From Endozoicomonas sp. 4G (GTDB lineage Bacteria; Pseudomonadota; Gammaproteobacteria; Pseudomonadales; Endozoicomonadaceae), in assembly GCF_023822025.1 (NCBI RefSeq), contig NZ_CP082909.1, positions 1,726,001-1,790,000 on the forward strand: DNA of 64,000 bases, in the 5' to 3' direction. Below, piece after piece: positions 33,224-42,154 of this stretch. The position numbers were made by a program, and so were the translations under genes. The notes under the pieces are model-generated. The model had not been told where the DNA came from. It ran no database searches and worked only from the letters and a program-made list of their open reading frames with translations. Each line of letters opens with the position of its first letter. Positions within the stretch are counted from its first letter, which is position 1.

Positions 33224-33325
33224 CCAAAAAAACCAAAAAAAAACCAAAAAAAAACCAAAAAAAAACCAAAAAAAAACCAAAAAAAAACCAAAAAAAAAAC
33301 CAAAAAAAAAAACCAAAAAAAAAAC
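33224..33325 (+). repeat. Array of nine A-tracts separated by CC
   Basis: CC dinucleotides separate runs of 7, 9, 9, 9, 9, 9, 10, 11 and 10 adenines. The length pattern points to slippage. It ends 68 bp before the likely start of the secreted-protein gene. A plus-strand frame reads through it as a Lys-rich peptide, which I do not believe is the true N-terminus. Confidence 0.95.
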
Positions 33326-33393
33326 TTATGGGATATTTGATCTATTCCTTGCTGTTCAACAAGAATGTTCAACAACAAAAGAGAGACAAGACA

Positions 33394-34053
33394 TTGAAAC
33401 AGCTACTGAAGTCTTTATTCTTTTTCCTGACTTTCATAGCTTCAGCAGAAGCACAAATTCCCGGCGGGTTGACGGCGTACCCTCTGCCAGACCAAGCCTC
33501 TGCTATTACAGGATCTCTGGTGGCACTGGGTGTACTGACAATCAGGCAGCAAACCTGGCAACCGCTTCTCTATGATCCGGAAAAAAATAATAAACCGGAG
33601 TCGTGCAATAATCAGTTTCTTCACGTTTCATCGGATGATCCTTTTATTATCAGTGGCCCGGAACCTGTGGCCGACCCGCATACTCTTTGTCAGCCCATAG
33701 ACACTCCTGAAAACAAAACCTGGCAATGTTTTGGCCTTGAGTCCATTACCAGCGTGGCGCTCAGCACCGCAGAGCCCTTATATCTGAAAACCGATTCTCA
33801 CCAGAACCTTGTCCTGCATTATACCCACGGCTCCAAACCGTTGTTTCCGGAATACGATCTGTCCGATTACCAGACTTTTTTTAAAGAGCAGCAAACTGAA
33901 AGGGACCGAATTCTTAAAATCACAGCCCAGGAAATAGCCACAGACAGGCTGAAGATCAAAATCGCCGAAGAAGTGATCGCTGGAGACGTAATAGACGACG
34001 ACAGTTCCCGAAGGATGCACATTGCAAAAACCGAGGGAATCACAGTCAGGTAG
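33394..34053 (+). CDS. Secreted hypothetical protein ending at an in-frame amber codon
   Basis: I place the start at TTG 33394, 7 nt after GAGAGA, because this yields a clean signal peptide (MKQLLKSLFFFLTFIASAEA, then QIPGG). ATG 33328 and a start upstream through the A-tract array are alternatives. The mature part has several Cys residues (PESCNNQF, HTLCQPIDT, WQCFGLES) and resembles no family I know. The frame ends with TAG at 34051-34053, but the same frame then stays open to TGA 34209. It adds about 51 codons with plausible composition (KEYKHRREDAHVQSDL... LCLANTMEACREVL), so the gene is probably truncated by a nonsense mutation. Confidence 0.65.
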   Translation: MKQLLKSLFFFLTFIASAEAQIPGGLTAYPLPDQASAITGSLVALGVLTIRQQTWQPLLYDPEKNNKPESCNNQFLHVSSDDPFIISGPEPVADPHTLCQPIDTPENKTWQCFGLESITSVALSTAEPLYLKTDSHQNLVLHYTHGSKPLFPEYDLSDYQTFFKEQQTERDRILKITAQEIATDRLKIKIAEEVIAGDVIDDDSSRRMHIAKTEGITVR

Positions 34054-34294
34054 CAAAAAGACATTGAGAAGGAATATAAACACCGCCGTGAAGATGCTCA
34101 CGTCCAGTCGGACCTCTCTTCCATGGAACAAACTCATCTTATTGGTACTGACTTGTGCCTGGCAAACACCATGGAAGCCTGCCGGGAGGTTCTGTCCACA
34201 CCAACCTGACCTTCCATAGTCAATTTCTCTCCTGTGATTGGGAGGACTGCATTAAAATTGTTTAATGCTATGACCTTCAGGCAAGGAGAAAGTT

Positions 34295-37200
34295 CTATGA
34301 CTGGTACATTAATAATAAGTCACACAGCGAATTCAAATTCACGGTGCTCAAAAATTCGTCAGCAATTTTTGTCAGCTCTTCGGATTCGAGCACCAGAGCA
34401 TCACTGATGTTAAGTGCCTGCCGTAAGTAGTCACCCTCACCAGGTCTCACAAATGATGGAGAACTATTAATTTCAGAAAACATAGCATACAACTCTTCTG
34501 GTGAAGATGGGCCATGTGCGCCATAGCTGTCGCATATTATGTCGCTGTCGAGTTCGCTGCCGCTGTCAGTGTCAGTGTCAGTGTCAATGTCAATAGAGAA
34601 GTCCGTGCTGAAGAAGGCACAACCCCAGCAATGAGTTAAACGACCACCCATCGAGTGTGACACTTCATACAGGTAATAACTAAAAGCCTGCTTAATCACT
34701 TCGTGACATTTGGATTTTAAATAATATACAGCACTTAGCTCCCTATTTAGCCTACTACGCGATTGTTCATCGAATTGGTTATCAAAAAGAATTTCCTTAT
34801 AGTTTTTGACTCTTTCCGACATCTGCTTCAGGTCTGGACTGTTTTCAACCACTCGTTGAAACAGCTCTTCGCTCTTTTTTGTAAGGTCTGTATTGAACCA
34901 GTCAGGTTCCCCTTGGGTAATCACTGGCCGGTGGTTCGCCTTATCCGAGTTTAACTGGACGAATGCAGGTTGCTGCACCAGCATTCGTTCTATATTCGGA
35001 ACGCCCTCAGGTTCGTGAGTCCAGGCGGCTTTTAAAGATTGGCTGACAATTTTACGTTTAAAGGATTGCGAACACCCACCATGATTATGTTTGACGATGA
35101 GGGTGTCCTTTTTTTGCTTTTGGAAGCTTTTATAAGCTAAGGGCCATTCCCGGCTAATATTTTCCCCCGACAATACTGTCCTATACCACTTTTTCAGACA
35201 ATGTATAGCTTTAACCTTCAGTTCATCAAAGTCCTGCAGACGCTGCAATAGTTCTTGATGTTTTTCGGCACTTACTACATCGCTTTGATAGTCAGGAAGT
35301 GGATCCAACCAGCCCAAATCCAGGGCTTCACCAGCAAGGCGAATAACTGGAGGTTGCTCTGAGAAAATTGTTTTGGTCAGTATATTCACCATTGCACCCA
35401 ACCATTGCAGGGGGTTTGCTATACCCTGAACAACCATTTTTGAGTACAATAACTTGAGTTGTTCAGTGACCTGATCTCCATCACCGTTCACCAATATTTC
35501 TTTGACTGCCTCCGACATCGGTTGATAGACAAGCTCCTGCCCCGGTTGATGGCGAGTCCGTTTGCGATCAGGCACATCAAAGATCAATTTACTCTCCATC
35601 TCGCCCAATGCTTTTGTTTCCCACGATACCAGCAGCGAGACGCCCATGGCAAAATCGGTTAAATTTTCTTTAACCCAAAGATTCCTTACCACACCGGAGA
35701 TTTTTGGCGTTGTTACTGCTAACAAACTGCCTGTCTCAAGGGCTTTTTCCAGTTCTTCAGGATTAATGCCTAAGGCTTCAGCCAGAGCTTGCTGTTGTGC
35801 TGAGTCAGACTCTTTCAGGAGATTTATAATCTTCCTTGACTCAATGCCAGAAGCTCTGACCTGTCGGGTGTCCTGGAAGTCAGGCAGGATTTCTTTTTCT
35901 TCCACAGGCGCCCCGCCCAAATCCACGGACTCCCAGCTGCGGCCACCATCCAATGAACACTCTGCAAAGCTGTGAGTACGGTTGCAAATTTTCCGACAAG
36001 GAATCCCGAAATAACGACACAAAACCACAAAAACAGGCACACGATGACGACAACTCCCTTGCCGCTGTGTGACAAGGAATTGAAAGAATGATTGATGGCG
36101 TTGCGCCATGGCATAACCGGAAAACGCTCGACAATAGTCCCTGATCGCCTCTACGCGTTGCCTCGTGTTTCGGGCGTTTTTTATTCTCAGCAAAGGCTCC
36201 TGTAGGTCGGAGGGTTGATCGCCAATGTTCTTAAACATACCGTTCAGTAGTGTTTTCACATCTTCTGAACAGCGGGCGTCAAACCGTGTTGATGGTACTG
36301 GCCGGGCTGGTATTTTTTCGCCCGGTTTCAGGTGTTCAACGACGTAGGCAAGCTTAATATTTCGGGTTGTAGTCTCATGCAGCTGCAGTATGTAAAGCCC
36401 GGTATATCGGTCCTTTAACAGGGAATATCCAACTTTGGGTTTTAAGCGCATTGCCACAATGGACTCTTTTGCCGAGAGGCCCGGCAACGCATATCGACCA
36501 TTATCCAATTTCCAGTTCGGTTGCCAGTCAAAGGTTGCCAGCGTTTGATCTTCGGTTAATGTCACGACCTGATCATGTTCTGGTAACTGGGCCGGTATAA
36601 GGACTTCGGCTCCCTGCATGAACCTATGACTAATATCGATCTCTTTGATCTCGCCCTCAGGAGTGACATAGATATCCCTTGCCCACCAGCGATAAATCCC
36701 TGGAAAATGGCCAGGCGACTTAAACAGGATATGATCGTCAATCTGTGGTACCGCCTGCTTCTGATAAGTCGTGCTGTGGTCCAATGCCGGAGCCTCTTTC
36801 TCGTGGTCTTGTGGATTGTATTTTTCAGGGGCATTATCAACGACAGTGGTCAGCGTCTTGTCAACGGGAGCTTTGTCAACAGGAGCTTTGTCAACGGGAG
36901 CTTTGTCAATAGATTGCGGTCTATGGTCCGCGCTCTGATCCAGTGCCGGAACCTGCTCTTCAGGGTCTTCCGGCATCTCCTGTTCAGGAGCGGACTTGAT
37001 GCTGACAGGGGGTGCTTCGTTAATAAAATCGTCAACCAGATGCTCTGGCAGATCACTGAGCTGACACCAGAATTCGGTCCACAATGGCACCCCGTTGGCG
37101 TTCCACGCGCTTATCTGCCGATCAGCCTCATGAAGGTAAGGCCGGTTAGCCGATAACTGCAGCGTTTGTTGCTGTTCTTCCGTCATGGGGAATACGCTAT

Positions 37201-40200
37201 TAACGTCTACGCCCGTCTCGCCAAACTTATGAGCAAACCAGCGTTGCTGCCAGTATCGGTACAGTCCCCCGGTGAGAATACCGTCCGACTCATCCGGTTT
37301 CAGGGAAAGACCGGATGACTGCCACTGGGTCTGGGCCACTCTTTTGATGATTTCTGTTTTGGCTGCCTCTGGACTCAGTTGCGACTTAACACAAATTTCA
37401 TGGTGTTGTTCATCCGTGCTGTTGTGATCACTGTGTCGTATTAACCACGGATGATCAATGCCCGATACCGTTTGGTTAAACCAATGGCACAGTTTAGAAT
37501 TGAACGCTCCCCTGCCCATAGCGAGAGCCGATTTCCCGGACAGTTGCTCCAGTGATGTTTTGGCGGCCATCAGATAAAGCCGATAGTGCTTATTGAGGCA
37601 TTGATAAAGGTCTTCTTTGGTAACAACGCGCTCTCTGATAACAGCTTTGGCGGCATTTTGTATATCAAGGCTGGTCGGCAGTAACGGCAGGTTTTGCTTT
37701 TCTAGCTGATCCCTCAATTGACAATGTATCCAGGTCAGCTGTTCAGCCATAGTTTTCCCCTCCGGGCTCTCTGGCAATACTTTCTCAGCAATGGCCTGCA
37801 ACTCTGTCGGGTTATACTGGCGGATCGGCAAATGTCGAAAGCGCCCTTTCAGCGCCGGTGATAAGGGTTTTCGGCCACTGTATTTGGGTGGATTGATGGT
37901 GGCAAAGAGGTGGAAACCCGGATGGGCGTCACCGGCCAGAATATCGTTTAACTCACCTTCCAGATGCTGGCTGTCGATCAGATTCATTTCTGAAATCACC
38001 ACGATGCCGCCTTCGAGTTTTGCCTTCTGGATCTTTTCACGCACTTTGTCCCAGGAACAATCACAGGCATTCAGGTAAAAGACTTCCGGCATGGATTCTT
38101 GCCGTTCCTTAGCCTGTAGTTTGACGCTTTCGATCATCAGGTTCAGGGTGACATCCTTACCCCGACCGGCTGGGCCTTCAATCAGTGTTGCCTGACGACC
38201 GTCGTGTTTCGTTTTAAGATGATAAGCCTGCTGAACACGGCTTAAATCCTGCCAAAGCTGTTGCGCCAGTTCACAGACGGCTGAGCCGGAGGTATCAAAG
38301 TCAGGTCGGTTTTTTTCGGTGAGTGTTCTGAAGTCCTTCTGAATATCGGGCAGGATCTGGTTATGAACTTTGTCTCTCAGGGTGTTGTCCACCTGGTAAT
38401 GGAAAGTAAACCAGATGTTCAGTGCGGACAGGGCATCCTGATGCGTCTCGCTGATTTCGGGTCCCAGAAGGTCTCGAAAACTTTGTTGGATCAAACCGTG
38501 TATTTGCTTGCCGTTAACCGTGTCATCCGGGGATAACGAACGATCCAGATACCAGCCTGCCCAACTGCAGATATCCGTTAAATCCCTCGGGGTAAACTCA
38601 TGCTCTGGCAACAGTTCCTGATAAAATTGCCAGAGTGTCATCACACTGTTGGTGGCACTGCGTGCAATGTCGTCTATTTCAGACTCTCTTAGTTGAGAAT
38701 CCGTTAGATTCCGTTGTTGTAACTGCTTGACCAGAGCCGGTTCCACAACCCTGTCCCTGAGGAATGCCTCGTCTAACCGTGGGTAGTAAGCCCTGGGTAG
38801 CTTCTCTTTCAGAGCCGGGTCCAGCTGGCGTCCGGCGTAAACACCCGGGTTGCCGGTAAGAATGACCCGATGTTTTTCGCTGACCGGGACCGGATGACCA
38901 TTCACATAGATGCAGGGTTCCGGTTCCCATAAACCATTCAGGGATGCCAGCAATCCGGTTTGGGTCAGGTTGGCTTCATCCAGCACCAGCGTAAGGTATT
39001 CTCCGTCTTTGTTGGATCGGGCCTCGGCCCATTTCATCAGCATCCGGTTTTGCTGCACCATAGAGCGGTCGCCATCGCCGTATTGCCGCCACTGCCAGCG
39101 TTTCATCAGGCTTTGTTCGCTGTCAGAAGGGCCAAGGGAAATCACTGAGGCTGCTCCTGAAGCTTTTGCCATTTTGGCGGAAAAGTAACTTTTCCCGGTG
39201 CCGGTTTCTCCTTGCAGGAAGATTACGGGAGAGTCTGCAAGCCGGTCATGGAGTCGGGATAATCGACGGTTTTCACGATCCTGCTGATTGATATTACCCA
39301 GATAAAGATCCTCGGCCAGTGTTGACCAGAGCTTATCGTCAGAGTCCTGCAATGCCAGTGATTCAGACAATCGATGTTTTATACGTTCAATGCCTTCTGT
39401 TTTAGAATTCGTTGCTTTGGCTATGTGAAAACAATCGGTAGCCAGCGAGAGAAGGGCATCGGATCGGGTCTGCCCTGGTGGCAAAGTTAACTGCCAGCCA
39501 GAAGCCAGTGCATCCTGCAAACGTTTCATTTGTCTTGCTGGCCTGATGGCTAAGGATTGCCAGGGCTCCGCTGCCTCCAGATCCACTTCCAACCGGTACG
39601 CTATGGCCTGTCGTTGTTGTTCGGGACTGTGAGCCACGATCAAGGCACAAAGCTGGTCCAACAAAGTCAGTTGTCCAGACTCCGATGCAAAAGGAGGTTT
39701 ATAGGGTAGACATTCGATATCCTCGAATAATGCCGGGTCAAAGGCTCTGGTCAGTTGCCATAGGTTTTGCTTGACAAAGGCTCTGTCCAATCGCTTGGCA
39801 CTATTAACGATGTCATTTAACCGATCCGTGTCTACCGAGGCAGTTTGATCCTCACGAGCATCCGGCTCTTTACGGGCATCTGGCTCTTTACGGGCATCTG
39901 GCTCTTTACGGGCATCCGGCAGTAACCGCCAACAGACCACTTTCATAAAATCCCGCACGGACGGATTCTGACGAGTACCGTGGGTGATGACGCTATTGAT
40001 GGCCTTGCGCCAGTGACAGGGTAAAAGCGGTAGAGACTGATCCTCCTGTTGTGCCCGCCGGGCAGCCAGTATCAGGTGATTCAATAAGGCTTCGGTCATT
40101 TTGGGCAAGGGATTACAAAGTCTGTCAGGTACGGTTTCAAAGGCTTTATAAAGTTGCTCAAGTGCTTGTTCTGGCAGTTCAGTCCGGGAGATACCATGCT

Positions 40201-42091
40201 TCTTTGCACTGATCTCCCAGACATCAAGTTCAGGACACGACTGCCCCTTGGCAACCAACGAATTGAATAGGGTCGATGCGCTTTGCTCAGACTCAGGCCA
40301 GAGAATGGTGACAGCAGCTTGTGGGTAGACCTGTAATTGGCCATTCACCAACAGAGGTTGCCCAATCATCAGGGGTTCCAGAAGCCGCTGAAGGGCGGGA
40401 TTAGTTTCCAGCCCCCGCAATACGACAGGGTCGCCAGCAGTCAATGCCGCCTGCAACTTACTCTCACGTCGACCAAAAAACGCCTTTTGTTCCGAGGTGA
40501 TATGGATATTATCAAATAGCTGGCTGAAGCTGGTCTGGTCATTGATCTGAATAACCAGAGGTGCTGATAGCTGGCTCTTTATCAAACTATTTATCCAATG
40601 ACTGGCCTGGGCATGTTGCTGATAAGTGACGGTAGTAAAGCCCCTGGCTTTTTTACATGAGTTAGACAACAGGTGCCCATCATTTTCTGCCAGTCCCAGG
40701 GCATCCGGCTGCTGCCTGGTATGAACCACCTGAAGTCGGGGCTTCAGGCCGGTTGTCTCGCGAATGGTTTGCAATGAACCCAGTAAGCGAAACCAGAGCG
40801 CCTCAGTAAGAGCAGAGGTTACGGTAACGACTCCACCCGCCCGAACTTGTTCCAACAGACAGGTATTTGGGGTTGCATGGCCTTCAGGGGCAATAGCAAT
40901 CGGGTTTAACCATTCCCTGATATTACTTTGGTTAATGATGATCGGGTTTCCTGCTGCATTACTGGAAAGCCCTTCCTCATTAGCATCAGACAGGCTTTGG
41001 AACAAAGCATAAAGCTCATCCTTCGCTACCGGCATCTGATAAAACTGAACATCGTCGGGTAGCTGGCAGACCTTGCCATTACTCTCAAAGCACTGTTGCG
41101 CCAGCATTTGTCGGATCGTCTGTTCAAAGGCCAGATCCTGCCAGTCAGCTCCTTTCAGAATCACCCGTTGTCCAGTTCGCAATGTCTCAAGCTTGCCGGG
41201 AAGGTGCTGGATTCGCCCCTGTTGATCAACACCGGGGCCACCCAACAACAACTGTCGCCAGTTGCTGTGCAAGTGGCAGTTAATAACAAGGGTAGTGTCG
41301 TCGTCCATAGCACTTTCGGCAGGGGGGAGTTCAGCCAGTAACGGTGGCACCCTGTCAGTAGCCATCGACGGGGCACTGTCGGTCGCACTGTCGGTCTGTG
41401 CGTCAAACTGCCAGGTATTGTCCGGTCGATTAATTCGTCGCCAGAAATCAGCACCGGGGGCATCGTCAGACTGGCCAACCGATGCCAACTGTTCAGGGGC
41501 TGCCAAAACCAACAGCGAAACATGCTCGCCCAGTGGGCGTTTTTTCTGGCTGACTTTGTCGTATAAACAGGGGTTATCAGGGTCCAGCAGGTCGTTGAAT
41601 TTGGGCAGCTCCTCGCTGGTGAGCTTACGGATATCCAGCACCAGAGTTAATGGCTGAGAGCCTTCAAACAGCTTGCCTGAACTCAGCGTATGGCGACCCT
41701 CTTTGGAAATACTCAACCGGCTCACCAGGTTAGCCTGAGAGAGGTCATCAGGGTGGGAAATAACCGTGACATCCTGATTGCCATCGCCAGTCTGGTCAAC
41801 CAAAAGCTGCCGAACCTCATCATCACTGGCGACAAAACGGAAATCGAAGGCATGAGCTGACTTTTGGCACGAGGAATCCGTTGAAGATACGGTTCTCGCT
41901 TTACCAGGTATCGACACCAAAGGGGGCGATACATTCAGGTTGGACATGACTTGAGAACAGATTGCTACTTGCTTTGCCTTTGATGACAGGCCCAGCTTTA
42001 TTCTCTTGTCTGGCAGACCACGGCCACTATCATCAGGCACAGCACGCTCAGCCATGCGTTTGTTTATGTCGCCACCAATCTGACCATCCAT
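34295..42091 (-). CDS. Giant AAA+/AAA+/transglutaminase-like protein, copy 1
   Basis: About 2598 residues. The N-terminal about 900 residues have no recognised domain. They contain Walker-B-like TLVLDIRKLTSEELPKFNDL and repeated GQRVILKGADWQDLAFEQ-type segments. AAA module 1 has GETGTGKS (about residue 960), LTLVLDEANL (1035) and VILTGNPGVYAGR (1077). AAA module 2 has GPAGRGKD (1307), GGIVVISEMNLI (1366) and LFATINPPKYSGRKPLSPAL (1400). A transglutaminase-like domain follows, with Cys in GSCRHR (2014), His in THSFAE (2040) and Asp in SVDLGGAP (2056), then an approximately 530-residue helical C-terminus. The AAA parts look like the MoxR/midasin/dynein type. The start is ATG 42091 or TTG 42097, after GGAGAG. 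No signal peptide. Last of three tandem paralogues. Function unknown. Confidence 0.88.
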   Translation of the reverse strand: MDGQIGGDINKRMAERAVPDDSGRGLPDKRIKLGLSSKAKQVAICSQVMSNLNVSPPLVSIPGKARTVSSTDSSCQKSAHAFDFRFVASDDEVRQLLVDQTGDGNQDVTVISHPDDLSQANLVSRLSISKEGRHTLSSGKLFEGSQPLTLVLDIRKLTSEELPKFNDLLDPDNPCLYDKVSQKKRPLGEHVSLLVLAAPEQLASVGQSDDAPGADFWRRINRPDNTWQFDAQTDSATDSAPSMATDRVPPLLAELPPAESAMDDDTTLVINCHLHSNWRQLLLGGPGVDQQGRIQHLPGKLETLRTGQRVILKGADWQDLAFEQTIRQMLAQQCFESNGKVCQLPDDVQFYQMPVAKDELYALFQSLSDANEEGLSSNAAGNPIIINQSNIREWLNPIAIAPEGHATPNTCLLEQVRAGGVVTVTSALTEALWFRLLGSLQTIRETTGLKPRLQVVHTRQQPDALGLAENDGHLLSNSCKKARGFTTVTYQQHAQASHWINSLIKSQLSAPLVIQINDQTSFSQLFDNIHITSEQKAFFGRRESKLQAALTAGDPVVLRGLETNPALQRLLEPLMIGQPLLVNGQLQVYPQAAVTILWPESEQSASTLFNSLVAKGQSCPELDVWEISAKKHGISRTELPEQALEQLYKAFETVPDRLCNPLPKMTEALLNHLILAARRAQQEDQSLPLLPCHWRKAINSVITHGTRQNPSVRDFMKVVCWRLLPDARKEPDARKEPDARKEPDAREDQTASVDTDRLNDIVNSAKRLDRAFVKQNLWQLTRAFDPALFEDIECLPYKPPFASESGQLTLLDQLCALIVAHSPEQQRQAIAYRLEVDLEAAEPWQSLAIRPARQMKRLQDALASGWQLTLPPGQTRSDALLSLATDCFHIAKATNSKTEGIERIKHRLSESLALQDSDDKLWSTLAEDLYLGNINQQDRENRRLSRLHDRLADSPVIFLQGETGTGKSYFSAKMAKASGAASVISLGPSDSEQSLMKRWQWRQYGDGDRSMVQQNRMLMKWAEARSNKDGEYLTLVLDEANLTQTGLLASLNGLWEPEPCIYVNGHPVPVSEKHRVILTGNPGVYAGRQLDPALKEKLPRAYYPRLDEAFLRDRVVEPALVKQLQQRNLTDSQLRESEIDDIARSATNSVMTLWQFYQELLPEHEFTPRDLTDICSWAGWYLDRSLSPDDTVNGKQIHGLIQQSFRDLLGPEISETHQDALSALNIWFTFHYQVDNTLRDKVHNQILPDIQKDFRTLTEKNRPDFDTSGSAVCELAQQLWQDLSRVQQAYHLKTKHDGRQATLIEGPAGRGKDVTLNLMIESVKLQAKERQESMPEVFYLNACDCSWDKVREKIQKAKLEGGIVVISEMNLIDSQHLEGELNDILAGDAHPGFHLFATINPPKYSGRKPLSPALKGRFRHLPIRQYNPTELQAIAEKVLPESPEGKTMAEQLTWIHCQLRDQLEKQNLPLLPTSLDIQNAAKAVIRERVVTKEDLYQCLNKHYRLYLMAAKTSLEQLSGKSALAMGRGAFNSKLCHWFNQTVSGIDHPWLIRHSDHNSTDEQHHEICVKSQLSPEAAKTEIIKRVAQTQWQSSGLSLKPDESDGILTGGLYRYWQQRWFAHKFGETGVDVNSVFPMTEEQQQTLQLSANRPYLHEADRQISAWNANGVPLWTEFWCQLSDLPEHLVDDFINEAPPVSIKSAPEQEMPEDPEEQVPALDQSADHRPQSIDKAPVDKAPVDKAPVDKTLTTVVDNAPEKYNPQDHEKEAPALDHSTTYQKQAVPQIDDHILFKSPGHFPGIYRWWARDIYVTPEGEIKEIDISHRFMQGAEVLIPAQLPEHDQVVTLTEDQTLATFDWQPNWKLDNGRYALPGLSAKESIVAMRLKPKVGYSLLKDRYTGLYILQLHETTTRNIKLAYVVEHLKPGEKIPARPVPSTRFDARCSEDVKTLLNGMFKNIGDQPSDLQEPLLRIKNARNTRQRVEAIRDYCRAFSGYAMAQRHQSFFQFLVTQRQGSCRHRVPVFVVLCRYFGIPCRKICNRTHSFAECSLDGGRSWESVDLGGAPVEEKEILPDFQDTRQVRASGIESRKIINLLKESDSAQQQALAEALGINPEELEKALETGSLLAVTTPKISGVVRNLWVKENLTDFAMGVSLLVSWETKALGEMESKLIFDVPDRKRTRHQPGQELVYQPMSEAVKEILVNGDGDQVTEQLKLLYSKMVVQGIANPLQWLGAMVNILTKTIFSEQPPVIRLAGEALDLGWLDPLPDYQSDVVSAEKHQELLQRLQDFDELKVKAIHCLKKWYRTVLSGENISREWPLAYKSFQKQKKDTLIVKHNHGGCSQSFKRKIVSQSLKAAWTHEPEGVPNIERMLVQQPAFVQLNSDKANHRPVITQGEPDWFNTDLTKKSEELFQRVVENSPDLKQMSERVKNYKEILFDNQFDEQSRSRLNRELSAVYYLKSKCHEVIKQAFSYYLYEVSHSMGGRLTHCWGCAFFSTDFSIDIDTDTDTDSGSELDSDIICDSYGAHGPSSPEELYAMFSEINSSPSFVRPGEGDYLRQALNISDALVLESEELTKIADEFLSTVNLNSLCDLLLMYQS
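39854..39919 (-). repeat. 18-bp tandem repeat in giant gene copy 1
   Basis: About 3.5 units of an 18-bp motif (ACGGGCATCTGGCTCTTT on the plus strand) encode DARKEP repeats. The corresponding linkers in copies 2 and 3 have shorter, diverged versions (DAHEKP; DAQKKP twice). Confidence 0.9.
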
Positions 42092-42154
42092 AGCCAATCG
42101 CTCTCCTGTTATCTGAAGGACTGCATTGAAATTGTTTAATGTTATGACCTTCAG

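Noticed and set aside
33199-33393. Lys-rich N-terminus of the secreted protein
   Set aside because: It is the translation of an A-tract repeat. A start with good SD at 33394 gives a proper signal peptide.
36626-37156. Plus-strand open frames inside the giant genes (also near 35562, 41262, 56905 and others)
   Set aside because: They are antisense to conserved coding sequence, recur at the same place in paralogues because the minus strand is conserved, and lack ribosome-binding sites or known motifs.
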